DNA of 21,097 nucleotides from Helicobacteraceae bacterium (GTDB lineage Bacteria > Campylobacterota > Campylobacteria > Campylobacterales > SZUA-545), in the NCBI GenBank assembly GCA_003250175.1, contig QKHD01000280.1:1-21097 (forward strand), in the 5' to 3' direction. The position numbers and the translations under genes are program-made. This document shows, in pieces, positions 1 through 6,351 of this stretch; position 1 is the first letter of the stretch, and every line of letters starts with the position of its first letter. The notes beneath the pieces are model-generated. The model saw only the letters and a list, made by a program, of their open reading frames with translations. It was not told the DNA's origin and searched no databases.

Positions 1-2178
1 GTTATCACCTTCGGTTCCCTTTTAGCCAAGGGGGTCATCCGGGATGTCAGTCGGGTTTTGGGTTTGAGCTACGCCGATGCGGACAAGATGGCCAAGCTGA
101 TCCCCGAAGAGCTGGGCATCACCCTGGCCAAGGCCTATGAGAAAGTGCCCAAGATCAAGGAGCTGATCGAAACCGACCCCAACGCCGCCCGCGTCTGGGA
201 GTTTGCCACCGCCCTGGAAGGTCTGAAACGCAACTCCGGCATGCATGCCGCGGGGGTCGTAATCTCCAATGAAGAGCTGTGGCACAAGACGCCCCTTTAC
301 AAGCCCTCCGGCGAGGAGACCATCGTCACCCAGTATTCGCTCAACTTCCTGGAAGATGTTGACCTGATCAAGTTCGACTTTCTGGGTCTGAAGACCCTGG
401 ACGTTATCGACGGTGCGCTTAAACTGATCAAGGCCCACGACGGCCGCGAGATCAACTTTTCCACCCTGCCCATGGACGATCCGGAGGTGTTTAAAACCAT
501 CTGCTCCGGACAGACGCTGGGAATGTTTCAGATCGAATCCCAGGGGATGCAGGCACTCAACGGCAAACTCCAGCCCAGCAACTTCGAAGACCTGATCGCG
601 GTCCTGGCCCTCTACCGGCCGGGGCCGATGGAATCGGGGATGCTCGATGACTTTATCGAACGCAAACACGGTCGCAAACGAACCTTCTACCCCTTTGAGG
701 AGGTCAGTTTCGACCTTCTGAAGGAGACGCTGGAGCCGACGTATGGCATGATCGTCTACCAGGAACAGGTCATGCAGATCGTTCAGATCGTCGGCGGATT
801 CAGTCTCGGCGAAGCGGACATCGTTCGCCGGGCCATGGGGAAGAAGAAGGTCGATGTCATGGCCAAGTACAACAAGGAGTTCTCCGAAGGCGCGGCCAAA
901 CAGGGCCTGGACTATGACAAGGCCTCCAAACTCTTCGACCTGATCGAAAAATTTGCGGGCTACGGGTTTAACAAATCCCACTCCGCCGCCTACGCCATGG
1001 TCACCTACCAGACCGCCTACCTCAAGACCCACTATCCGGCGGAGTTCATGTCCGCACTGCTCACCAGCGAGCAGGACAATACGGATAAGGTTGTCATGTA
1101 TATTGATGAGATCAAGCGCTTGAAAATTGACTTCCTTCCTCCGGATATCAACAAGAGCTTTATCCAGTTTGCCCCGATGTACGAAGCGGGCAGCACGGCG
1201 ATTATGTTCGGGATGGGTGCCATCAAGGGTGTGGGGCGTGCAGCCCTGAGCGCCATTTTGGCCGAGCGGGAAAACGGGGAGTTTACCGATCTGGCCGATC
1301 TCATCTCCCGCATCGATGCCCAAAAGGTGAATAAAAAGGTACTCGAATCCCTAATCAAAGCAGGTGCCATGGACTGCTTCGGCCACACCCGCAAAGCGCT
1401 GCTCAACCAGATCGAAACCATTGTCGACAAGGTCAAGCAGTCGGGCATGATGAAGAAGAACGCCGCCAACTCCCTCTTTGGGGAGAGCAGCGACATGATG
1501 GAAGTAAGCATCGAGATTCAACCCCTGGCCGAATTCGGCCTAACGGAGATTTTGGAGCTGGAAAAAGAGACACTCGGCATCTACGTCTCCGGACACCCGT
1601 TGGATGAGTACCGTGATCAGCTGGAGAAGATGAACTACACCCTCTCCTCCCAGATCGAAACGCTCGATGACAACTCCCAGGCCCTCTTCATCGGCAAGGT
1701 GGAGTCCATTACCACCAAGATCAGCAAAAAGGGTAACAAGTTCGGCATCGTCAACCTCATGGACCTGCACGGCAACATCGAGCTGATGGTCTTTGAGAGC
1801 ATTCTGGAAGACCTGGAAAAGCTGGATCGGGAAAAACCCCTCGCCTTTAAAGCGAGCATCACCAAGGACGATCAGTTTACCAAGATCGCCACCCGCAAGG
1901 TTATGGCCCTGGGAGATGCCGGAAAAGAGAAGGTCAAGACCAAGGTTCGCGTCCAGGAGGTAACGTATGACCCCATCACTCTGGAAGTCTCCATGCAGGA
2001 CGATCCGGATATCCTGCAGCGGCTCTATGATCTGATCCGTCAGCACAGCGGCCATCATAAACTCTACCTCGTCATCAAATCCAAGCTTCAGGACGTACAG
2101 ATCGAAACGGGTCTGAGCATCAGCAAGGAGGCACAAAACCTCCTCGCATCTCTGCCAGAAGTCCGGATTGCCAGCTGA
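1..2178 (+). CDS. dnaE: DNA polymerase III subunit alpha, 3' part (5' end outside window)
   Basis: Replicative DNA polymerase catalytic subunit (C-family). The reading frame is open from base 1, so the visible 725 residues are the C-terminal part; the family is usually about 1,150-1,200 residues long, so roughly the first 450 are missing, including the PHP domain and the first two catalytic aspartates. The fragment starts in the palm region (VITFGSLLAKGVIRDVSRVLG). The third catalytic Asp is visible in KFDFLGLKTL (residue 126 of the fragment, equivalent to D555 of E. coli). Fingers-region blocks such as ALYRPGPMESGMLDDFIE and the helix-hairpin-helix-like GYGFNKSHSAAYAMVTYQ follow. NSLFG at 490-494 sits where the beta-clamp-binding motif is expected. 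An OB fold lies near 560-600 and a C-terminal tau-binding-type region follows. The gene ends with TGA and a terminator lies just downstream. Codon use is richer in G/C-ending codons than in the ribosomal genes. Identity is secure. Confidence 0.97.
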   Translation, partial: VITFGSLLAKGVIRDVSRVLGLSYADADKMAKLIPEELGITLAKAYEKVPKIKELIETDPNAARVWEFATALEGLKRNSGMHAAGVVISNEELWHKTPLYKPSGEETIVTQYSLNFLEDVDLIKFDFLGLKTLDVIDGALKLIKAHDGREINFSTLPMDDPEVFKTICSGQTLGMFQIESQGMQALNGKLQPSNFEDLIAVLALYRPGPMESGMLDDFIERKHGRKRTFYPFEEVSFDLLKETLEPTYGMIVYQEQVMQIVQIVGGFSLGEADIVRRAMGKKKVDVMAKYNKEFSEGAAKQGLDYDKASKLFDLIEKFAGYGFNKSHSAAYAMVTYQTAYLKTHYPAEFMSALLTSEQDNTDKVVMYIDEIKRLKIDFLPPDINKSFIQFAPMYEAGSTAIMFGMGAIKGVGRAALSAILAERENGEFTDLADLISRIDAQKVNKKVLESLIKAGAMDCFGHTRKALLNQIETIVDKVKQSGMMKKNAANSLFGESSDMMEVSIEIQPLAEFGLTEILELEKETLGIYVSGHPLDEYRDQLEKMNYTLSSQIETLDDNSQALFIGKVESITTKISKKGNKFGIVNLMDLHGNIELMVFESILEDLEKLDREKPLAFKASITKDDQFTKIATRKVMALGDAGKEKVKTKVRVQEVTYDPITLEVSMQDDPDILQRLYDLIRQHSGHHKLYLVIKSKLQDVQIETGLSISKEAQNLLASLPEVRIAS

Positions 2179-2214
2179 TTTCAGAGTTTTTTTCCCTGAA
2201 TTTCTCCTGAATCA

Positions 2215-2267
2215 CCCCCTAACCAACCCCCTCATGAAACGAAATAGTAAGGTTTGGGGGCTTTTTT
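2215..2267 (+). terminator. Probable intrinsic terminator after dnaE
   Basis: The arms CCCCCTAACC (2215-2224) and GGTTTGGGGG (2251-2260) pair with one T-T mismatch, and are followed by C and six T's (2262-2267). The loop is long (26 nt), and a second C-run at 2227-2231 offers an alternative 5-bp pairing. Position between dnaE and the tRNA promoter supports a terminator. The loop length lowers confidence. Confidence 0.6.
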
Positions 2268-2297
2268 GTCCTTTTTACTATTTTTTCAAAATTCTTA

Positions 2298-2333
2298 TTG
2301 ACAATTTAAGGTTATTTGATTATACTTCGGGTT
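2298..2333 (+). promoter_or_regulatory. Consensus sigma70 promoter of the tRNA-tuf operon
   Basis: TTGACA (2298-2303), a 17-base spacer, and TATACT (2321-2326) form a near-perfect housekeeping promoter. Transcription would start near 2333, about 8 bases before the mature tRNA-Thr. The bases after the -10 box (TCGGG) are GC-rich, as in discriminators of stringently controlled stable-RNA promoters. A full -35 box is notable in Campylobacterota, whose sigma70 promoters often lack one. The stringent-control role is inference. Confidence 0.85.
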
Positions 2334-2340
2334 CTTTTTT

Positions 2341-2416
2341 GCTGGTGTAGCTCAGTTGGTAGAGCAGCTGATTTGTAATCAGCAGGTCGGGGGTTCAAGT
2401 CCCTTCACCAGCTCCA
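2341..2416 (+). tRNA. tRNA-Thr (anticodon TGT)
   Basis: 76 nt with CCA encoded. The acceptor arms GCTGGTG and CACCAGC pair perfectly, with discriminator T and then CCA. The anticodon stem GCTGA/TCAGC encloses loop TTTGTAA, giving anticodon TGT (Thr, ACA-type codons). The T arm carries GGTTCAAGT. It is the first gene of a Thr-Tyr-Gly-Thr-tuf series. Confidence 0.97.
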
Positions 2417-2454
2417 GAAAAGAAGCAGTGTTTTTACCAGTGTCAATTATCATA

Positions 2455-2539
2455 GGTAGCGTACCCGAGTGGCCAAAGGGGGCAGACTGTAAATCTGCTG
2501 GCTACGCCTTCGGAGGTTCGAATCCTCCCGCTACCACCA
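2455..2539 (+). tRNA. tRNA-Tyr (anticodon GTA)
   Basis: 85-nt class II tRNA with a long variable arm (about 2499-2512) and encoded CCA. The acceptor GGTAGCG pairs with CGCTACC, discriminator A. The anticodon stem GCAGA/TCTGC encloses CTGTAAA, giving GTA (Tyr). The T loop contains GGTTCGAAT. Confidence 0.97.
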
Positions 2540-2546
2540 TATGTCC

Positions 2547-2623
2547 GCGGGAATAGCTCAGCTGGCTAGAGCATCTGCCTTCCAAGCAGAGGGTCGCCGG
2601 TTCGAATCCGGTTTCCCGCTCCA
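2547..2623 (+). tRNA. tRNA-Gly (anticodon TCC)
   Basis: 77 nt with encoded CCA. The acceptor GCGGGAA pairs with TTCCCGC, discriminator T. The anticodon stem TCTGC/GCAGA encloses CTTCCAA, giving TCC (Gly). It lies only 7 bases after tRNA-Tyr, so the two must be processed from one transcript. Confidence 0.97.
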
Positions 2624-2636
2624 TAAGACAAGATAG

Positions 2637-2712
2637 ATTGACAACAACTGGGAGCTGTAGATTTCACCTCTACTCGACAAGCTTCTTACAAACAAACCTT
2701 TCAGTTGTCAAT
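2637..2712 (+). other. Structured spacer between tRNA-Gly and tRNA-Thr
   Basis: Imperfect inverted repeat: ATTGAC, a 3-base bulge, then AACTG (2637-2650) pairs with CAGTT-GTCAAT (2702-2712), about 11 bp. Inside is a compact hairpin, GTAGA/TCTAC around the 7-base loop TTTCACC (2657-2673), flanked by AGCT on each side. It may be a processing element of the tRNA operon transcript. It has no T arm, no acceptor stem and no CCA, so it is not called as a tRNA. The function is unknown. Confidence 0.5.
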
Positions 2713-2715
2713 TGT

Positions 2716-2790
2716 GCCCATATAGCTCAGAGGCAGAGCACTTCCTTGGTAAGGAAGAGGTCGGCGGTTCAATTCCGCCTATGGGCTCCA
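2716..2790 (+). tRNA. tRNA-Thr (anticodon GGT)
   Basis: 75 nt with encoded CCA. The acceptor GCCCATA pairs with TATGGGC, discriminator T. The anticodon stem CTTCC/GGAAG encloses TTGGTAA, giving GGT (Thr, ACC/ACT codons). It lies 50 bases upstream of the tuf start, as thrT does before tufB in E. coli. Confidence 0.97.
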
Positions 2791-2840
2791 TTGCCTTGAG
2801 TTAAACAAAGTTTTTAAATCTAAAACGGAGGAAGTCCAAA

Positions 2841-4049
2841 ATGGCAAAAGCTAAATTTGAACGTAACAAACCACACGTTAACATCGGTACCATCGGTCAC
2901 GTTGACCACGGTAAAACGACGCTTACTGCTGCTATTACAGCTGTTCTTTCTAGAAAAGGCGGTGGTGAACTTAGAGATTATGCTTCTATCGATAACGCTC
3001 CCGAAGAGCGCGAGCGTGGTATTACCATCGCTACGTCTCACGTAGAGTATGAAACTGCAACACGACACTATGCACACGTCGACTGCCCCGGGCACGCCGA
3101 CTACGTAAAAAATATGATTACTGGTGCTGCTCAGATGGACGGCGCGATCCTGGTTATCGCTGCTACTGACGGTCCTATGGCTCAAACTCGTGAGCACATC
3201 CTTCTGGCTCGCCAGGTAGGTGTACCTTACATCGTTGTCTTCCTGAACAAAGAAGATCAACTGGATGACGCTGACCGCGAAGAGATGCTGGAACTGGTAG
3301 AAATGGAAGTTCGCGAACTGCTTTCTACTTATGAATTCCCAGGCGACGATACACCTATCGTAGCTGGTTCTGCTCTTCAAGCTCTTGAAGGCGCTATCGC
3401 TGGTACAGACAACGAGTGGACTGCAAAAATCGAAAAACTGATGGCTGAAGTCGACGCGTACATTCCTACACCTGAGCGTGATACAGATAAGCCTTTCCTT
3501 ATGCCTATCGAAGACGTTTTCTCCATCTCCGGACGTGGTACAGTTGTAACTGGCCGTCTTGAGCGTGGTACCCTGAAACTGGGTGAAACTGTTGAAATCG
3601 TAGGTATCCGTGATACACAGACAACAACCGTAACCGGTATCGAAATGTTCCACAAAGAAATGGAAATGTCCGAAGCTGGCGATAACTGCGGTGTTCTTCT
3701 GCGCGGTACTAAGAAAGAAGACGTTGAGCGTGGTCAGGTTCTTTGTAAGCCAGGCTCCATCAAGCCACACAAAAAATTTGAAGCTGAAATCTATATCCTT
3801 ACCAAAGAGGAAGGCGGACGTCACACTCCATTCTTCAGCGGCTATAGACCACAGTTCTACATCCGTACAACTGACGTAACCGGTACAATGATCCTTCCAG
3901 AAGGCGTTGAAATGGTTATGCCAGGCGACAACATCAAAGCTAACTGCGAACTGATCAACCCAATCGCAATCGAAGACGGTACACGTTTTGCGATTCGTGA
4001 AGGTGGTAGAACAGTCGGTGCTGGTGTTGTAACAAAAATCGTCGAATAA
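2841..4049 (+). CDS. tuf: Translation elongation factor Tu
   Basis: GTPase that delivers aminoacyl-tRNA to the ribosomal A site in the cytoplasm. The 402 residues carry GHVDHGKT (P-loop, 19-26), the switch I block RGITIATSHVEYET, DCPGHADY (G3) and NKED at 136-139 (G4), then the beta-barrel domains 2 and 3 ending in FAIREGGRTVGAGVV. A strong Shine-Dalgarno GGAGGA (2827-2832) precedes the ATG. The region after NKED reads QLDDADREEMLELVE, about three residues longer than the E. coli form (MVDDEELLELVE), which largely explains the length excess over the 394-residue E. coli protein. Arg is mostly CGT/CGC, whereas CGA is frequent in rpoB and rpoC, suggesting strong expression-related codon bias. 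It is co-transcribed with the upstream tRNAs and is not linked directly to fusA. Confidence 0.99.
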   Translation: MAKAKFERNKPHVNIGTIGHVDHGKTTLTAAITAVLSRKGGGELRDYASIDNAPEERERGITIATSHVEYETATRHYAHVDCPGHADYVKNMITGAAQMDGAILVIAATDGPMAQTREHILLARQVGVPYIVVFLNKEDQLDDADREEMLELVEMEVRELLSTYEFPGDDTPIVAGSALQALEGAIAGTDNEWTAKIEKLMAEVDAYIPTPERDTDKPFLMPIEDVFSISGRGTVVTGRLERGTLKLGETVEIVGIRDTQTTTVTGIEMFHKEMEMSEAGDNCGVLLRGTKKEDVERGQVLCKPGSIKPHKKFEAEIYILTKEEGGRHTPFFSGYRPQFYIRTTDVTGTMILPEGVEMVMPGDNIKANCELINPIAIEDGTRFAIREGGRTVGAGVVTKIVE

Positions 4050-4054
4050 TTTTA

Positions 4055-4085
4055 TTGGATCCCCTTCCGGGATCCAAAATATAAT
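4055..4085 (+). promoter_or_regulatory. Hairpin after tuf, followed by a TATAAT element
   Basis: TTGGATCCC (4055-4063) pairs perfectly with GGGATCCAA (4069-4077) around the loop CTTCC. What follows is AAAATATAATATAAAG, with no T-tract, so it is not a standard intrinsic terminator; a processing or mRNA-stabilising hairpin is more likely. TATAAT at 4080-4085 could be a -10 box for rpmG, but there is no -35 box and the leader would be only about 8 bases. Confidence 0.5.
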
Positions 4086-4099
4086 ATAAAGAGAATGAA

Positions 4100-4252
4100 A
4101 TGAGAGAAATCATTCACTTGGCGTGTGAAAAGTGCAAACGACGCAACTACCACACTACGAAAAACAAAAAAACGACAACTGAAAAGTTGGAGTTGAAAAA
4201 ATACTGCAAATTCTGCAGAGAGCACACCGCACACAAAGAAGCGAAACTGTAA
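4100..4252 (+). CDS. rpmG: Large ribosomal subunit protein bL33
   Basis: 50-residue basic protein of the 50S subunit. It has two CxxC pairs (Cys9/Cys12 in ACEKC and Cys35-region KYCKFC at 36/39), giving a zinc-ribbon form of L33. The start MREIIHLACEKCKRRNY is typical of the family and the length matches. An earlier ATG at 4095 meets a stop after one codon and is discarded. The Shine-Dalgarno is weak (AAAGAGA, very close to the ATG). The gene sits between tuf and tRNA-Trp/secE, its usual place in this group. The CxxC form is the zinc-binding paralogue type; no zinc-free copy is visible in this window. Confidence 0.95.
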   Translation: MREIIHLACEKCKRRNYHTTKNKKTTTEKLELKKYCKFCREHTAHKEAKL

Positions 4253-4269
4253 GTTTCCTGAAAACCTGA

Positions 4270-4291
4270 GGTACACGCTTAGGTGTGTACC
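4270..4291 (+). other. Hairpin upstream of tRNA-Trp
   Basis: GGTACAC (4270-4276) and GTGTACC (4285-4291) form a perfect 7-bp stem with an 8-base loop, 9 bases before the mature 5' end of tRNA-Trp. There is no T-tract. It may help separate rpmG mRNA from the tRNA during processing; this is inference from position. Confidence 0.45.
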
Positions 4292-4300
4292 GATTTATAT

Positions 4301-4376
4301 AGGGCAGTAGCTCCAATGGTAGAGCGGATGATTCCAAATCATTAGGCTGAGGGTTCGAGTCCTTCCTGCCCTGCCA
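4301..4376 (+). tRNA. tRNA-Trp (anticodon CCA)
   Basis: 76 nt with encoded CCA. The acceptor AGGGCAG pairs with CTGCCCT, discriminator G. The anticodon stem GATGA/TCATT encloses TTCCAAA, giving CCA (Trp). The T arm contains GGGTTCGAGTCC. It lies 13 bases upstream of secE, within the rpmG-secE-nusG series, as in many bacteria. Confidence 0.97.
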
Positions 4377-4389
4377 CAAAAGGAACATA

Positions 4390-4572
4390 ATGGATAAACT
4401 GATCAGCTATTTCAAACTGTCCAAGATCGAACTTGGCAAAGTTATTTTTCCATTAAAAATACAGGTAAAAAACGCTTTTTTGACTGTCGCTCTGGTCGTT
4501 ACGGTTATTACGCTATTTCTTGCGCTCGTTGATGCGACCATGTCTTTTTCGATTTCATCGATTCTGGGATAA
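4390..4572 (+). CDS. secE: Preprotein translocase subunit SecE
   Basis: Essential inner-membrane subunit that clamps SecY in the SecYEG channel. The 60 residues show the minimal single-span form: an amphipathic helix (about 5-30) with the conserved VIFP..IQV segment (V.WP-type motif), then one transmembrane helix (about 31-52, AFLTVALVVTVITLFLALVD). E. coli SecE has three spans and 127 residues; the short form is the common bacterial type. An AAGGA Shine-Dalgarno precedes the ATG. The gene ends 9 bases before nusG, the standard pairing. Confidence 0.95.
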   Translation: MDKLISYFKLSKIELGKVIFPLKIQVKNAFLTVALVVTVITLFLALVDATMSFSISSILG

Positions 4573-4581
4573 GGAAAAGAG

Positions 4582-5112
4582 ATGGCTCATAAATGGTACG
4601 CGATTCAAGCCTATGCCGGCAGCGAACAAAGTGTAAAAAAAGCAATTGAAAGAATGGTCGATGACCTGGGAATTGGCGAAAAAGTCGAAAAGATTATCGT
4701 CCCGACCGAAGATGTCATCGAAGTAAAAAACGGTAAACAGAAAATTGTAGAAAAAGCTCTGTATCCCGGTTACGTTTTCGCGAAACTGGACCTTGATACA
4801 GATCTGTGGCATCGTATTCAGTCACTCCCAAAAACAAGCCGTTTCATCGGTGAGGCCAAAAAACCCACCGCTTTGACGGAAAAAGATATTAATCTGATTA
4901 TCGCAAAAACTGAACACAAAGAGGCTCCACGACCCAAAGTCGCCTTCGACGAGCACGAAGTCGTCCGGATCACCGATGGGCCCTTTGCCAACTTCACCGG
5001 TATGGTGGAAGAGTACGATATGGTCAGCGGCAAACTGAAACTGAACGTATCGATTTTTGGAAGAAGCACTCCTGTTGAGATTTTGTATTCTCAAGTCGAG
5101 AAAATCATATAA
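4582..5112 (+). CDS. nusG: Transcription termination/antitermination factor NusG
   Basis: Elongation factor that binds the RNA polymerase clamp and couples it to Rho or to ribosomal protein S10. The 176 residues comprise an NGN domain (about 4-110: KWYAIQAYAGSEQSVKKAIER and ALYPGYVFAKLDL) and a KOW domain (about 122-160: VVRITDGPFANFTGMVEEYD). The length matches the family (about 175-185). A Shine-Dalgarno AAGGAAAAG precedes the ATG, and rplK follows after 11 bases. Position secE-nusG-rplK is the universal arrangement. No insertions or missing domains are seen. Confidence 0.97.
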   Translation: MAHKWYAIQAYAGSEQSVKKAIERMVDDLGIGEKVEKIIVPTEDVIEVKNGKQKIVEKALYPGYVFAKLDLDTDLWHRIQSLPKTSRFIGEAKKPTALTEKDINLIIAKTEHKEAPRPKVAFDEHEVVRITDGPFANFTGMVEEYDMVSGKLKLNVSIFGRSTPVEILYSQVEKII

Positions 5113-5123
5113 AGAGGTAAAAA

Positions 5124-5549
5124 ATGGCAAAAGAGATTATTGGCTATATCAATCTTGTTATCCCTGCCGGTGCAGCAAATCCATCCCCTCCCGTTGGTCC
5201 TGCTCTGGGTCAGAAGGGTGTCAACATCATGGCATTCTGCAAAGAGTTCAACGAGAAAACCAAAGACAAATCCGGTTGGAACATTCCTACCGTAATTACT
5301 GTCTATAAAGACAAAAGCTTTACCTTCATTACCAAGCAGCCACCAGCGTCTGACCTGATCAAACGCAAGGCCGGTGTTTCCAAGGGGTCTGATAACCCTG
5401 CGAAAAACAAAATTGGTAAACTGACTAAAGCTCAGGTGATGGAAATCGTAGATCAAAAAATCGTAGATATGAATACCGATGACAAAGAGATGGCAGCCCG
5501 CATTATTGCTGGTTCCGCTCGAAGCATGGGTATTGAAATCGTAGATTAA
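5124..5549 (+). CDS. rplK: Large ribosomal subunit protein uL11
   Basis: Binds the GTPase-associated centre of 23S rRNA with L10/L12 and is needed for RelA activation during stringent response (family knowledge). The 141 residues match the usual length. The N-terminal domain has the proline-rich PAGAANPSPPVGPALGQKG, in which proline substitutions give thiostrepton resistance in other bacteria. The C-terminal RNA-binding domain contains KQPPASDLIKRKAGV and IAGSARSMGIEI. The Shine-Dalgarno AAAGAGG precedes the ATG. rplA starts 22 bases after the stop. Confidence 0.98.
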   Translation: MAKEIIGYINLVIPAGAANPSPPVGPALGQKGVNIMAFCKEFNEKTKDKSGWNIPTVITVYKDKSFTFITKQPPASDLIKRKAGVSKGSDNPAKNKIGKLTKAQVMEIVDQKIVDMNTDDKEMAARIIAGSARSMGIEIVD

Positions 5550-5571
5550 TTTTAAGACGGTGGTGAAAAAA

Positions 5572-6276
5572 ATGGCAAAAAAAGTTTCTAAACGTCTTCA
5601 ATCCTTGAATGAACAAGTGACTAAGGAACAACTCTCACTGGCTGACGCTTCTGAGAAGGTATTGACACTGAAAAGTGCAAAATTTGATGAGACAGTCGAA
5701 CTGGCTGTTTGGCTGAACGTTGATCCCAGACACGCGGACCAGATGATCCGCGGTGCCGTTGTACTACCTCACGGTACAGGTAAAACTGTCCGTGTTGCGG
5801 TTTTCGCGAAAGGCCCAAAAGCCGAAGAAGCGAAGGCAGCTGGAGCTGATTTCGTCGGGGATAACGACCTGGCGGATCAGATCCAAGGTGGTATGATGGA
5901 CTTCGACATGGTTATCGCTACGCCTGATATGATGGGTGTTGTCGGTAAACTGGGTCGGGTTCTCGGACCAAAAGGTTTGATGCCAAACCCTAAAACCGGC
6001 AGTGTTACTATGGATGTTTCCACAGCAGTTAAGAACGCCAAAGGCGGTCAGGTTAACTTCCGTGTTGACAAAAAAGGTAACATTCACGCCGGTATCGGTA
6101 AAGCAAGTTTCTCCAAAGATGCGATTAAAGAGAACGCAGAAGCACTTCTGAAAACTCTTAACCGTATGAAACCTGCCGCAGCGAAGGGCAAGTACATCAA
6201 AAAGGCTGTGCTAAGTTTGACTATGTCCCCAGCAGTTTACGTTGAAACCAACGAACTGATGGATCTTAGAGCGTAA
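5572..6276 (+). CDS. rplA: Large ribosomal subunit protein uL1
   Basis: Forms the mobile L1 stalk at the E site; in many bacteria it also represses translation of the rplKA mRNA. The ATG at 5572 (MAKKVSKRLQSLNEQ) gives 234 residues, the family norm. Two in-frame GTG codons at 5560 and 5563 would add only four residues and would put the GGTGGTG Shine-Dalgarno-like bases inside the gene, so they are not chosen. The signature lies around residues 120-145 (VVGKLGRVLGPKGLMPNPKTG), and the flexible TPDMMG block precedes it. The gene follows rplK directly. Confidence 0.97.
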   Translation: MAKKVSKRLQSLNEQVTKEQLSLADASEKVLTLKSAKFDETVELAVWLNVDPRHADQMIRGAVVLPHGTGKTVRVAVFAKGPKAEEAKAAGADFVGDNDLADQIQGGMMDFDMVIATPDMMGVVGKLGRVLGPKGLMPNPKTGSVTMDVSTAVKNAKGGQVNFRVDKKGNIHAGIGKASFSKDAIKENAEALLKTLNRMKPAAAKGKYIKKAVLSLTMSPAVYVETNELMDLRA

Positions 6277-6287
6277 CTTAGTTAACT

Positions 6288-6346
6288 AAAGAGAGCGGGT
6301 GCATGGCTTTCGGGCTTTGCGTAAACCCTGCTTGAAGTTTAAGGAG
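6288..6346 (+). promoter_or_regulatory. Putative L10 leader (autoregulatory mRNA element)
   Basis: The rplA-rplJ gap holds AGCGGGTGC (from 6294) that can pair with ACCCTGCT (ending about 6332) with one bulged T, enclosing an upper stem-loop with unpaired GTAAACC-type bases. This resembles the L10 leader seen before rplJ in other bacteria, where the L10-(L12) complex binds a kink-turn-like site and represses rplJ-rplL translation. The rplJ Shine-Dalgarno AAGGAG (6341-6346) abuts it, as needed for such control. The assignment rests on position and hand-drawn pairing only. Confidence 0.55.
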
Positions 6347-6351
6347 CACAA

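Noticed and set aside
58..60. TTG at 58 as the start of dnaE
   Set aside because: The frame continues upstream with conserved DnaE sequence (VITFGSLLAKGVIRDV), so the true start lies outside the window.
2356..2556. A 66-codon open frame on the plus strand through tRNA-Thr and tRNA-Tyr
   Set aside because: It runs across two perfect tRNA genes and has no Shine-Dalgarno; it is a chance frame in tRNA sequence.
2638..2666. TTGACA at 2638 as a promoter for the second tRNA-Thr and tuf
   Set aside because: The hexamers at 17-18 bases (ATTTCA, TTTCAC) do not resemble a -10 box, and TTGACA is one arm of the inverted repeat.
2657..2673. Anticodon-arm-like hairpin with TCA in the loop, suggesting a selenocysteine or suppressor tRNA
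   Set aside because: There is no acceptor stem, T arm or CCA around it, and the base after the triplet is C rather than a purine. It is kept only as part of a structured spacer.
4055..4085. Intrinsic terminator after tuf
   Set aside because: The stem is strong but is followed by A-rich sequence on the plus strand and lacks a T-run.
5560..5571. GTG start for rplA four codons upstream
   Set aside because: MAKKVSKR from the ATG at 5572 matches the family start, and the GGTGGTG bases serve better as the ribosome-binding site.
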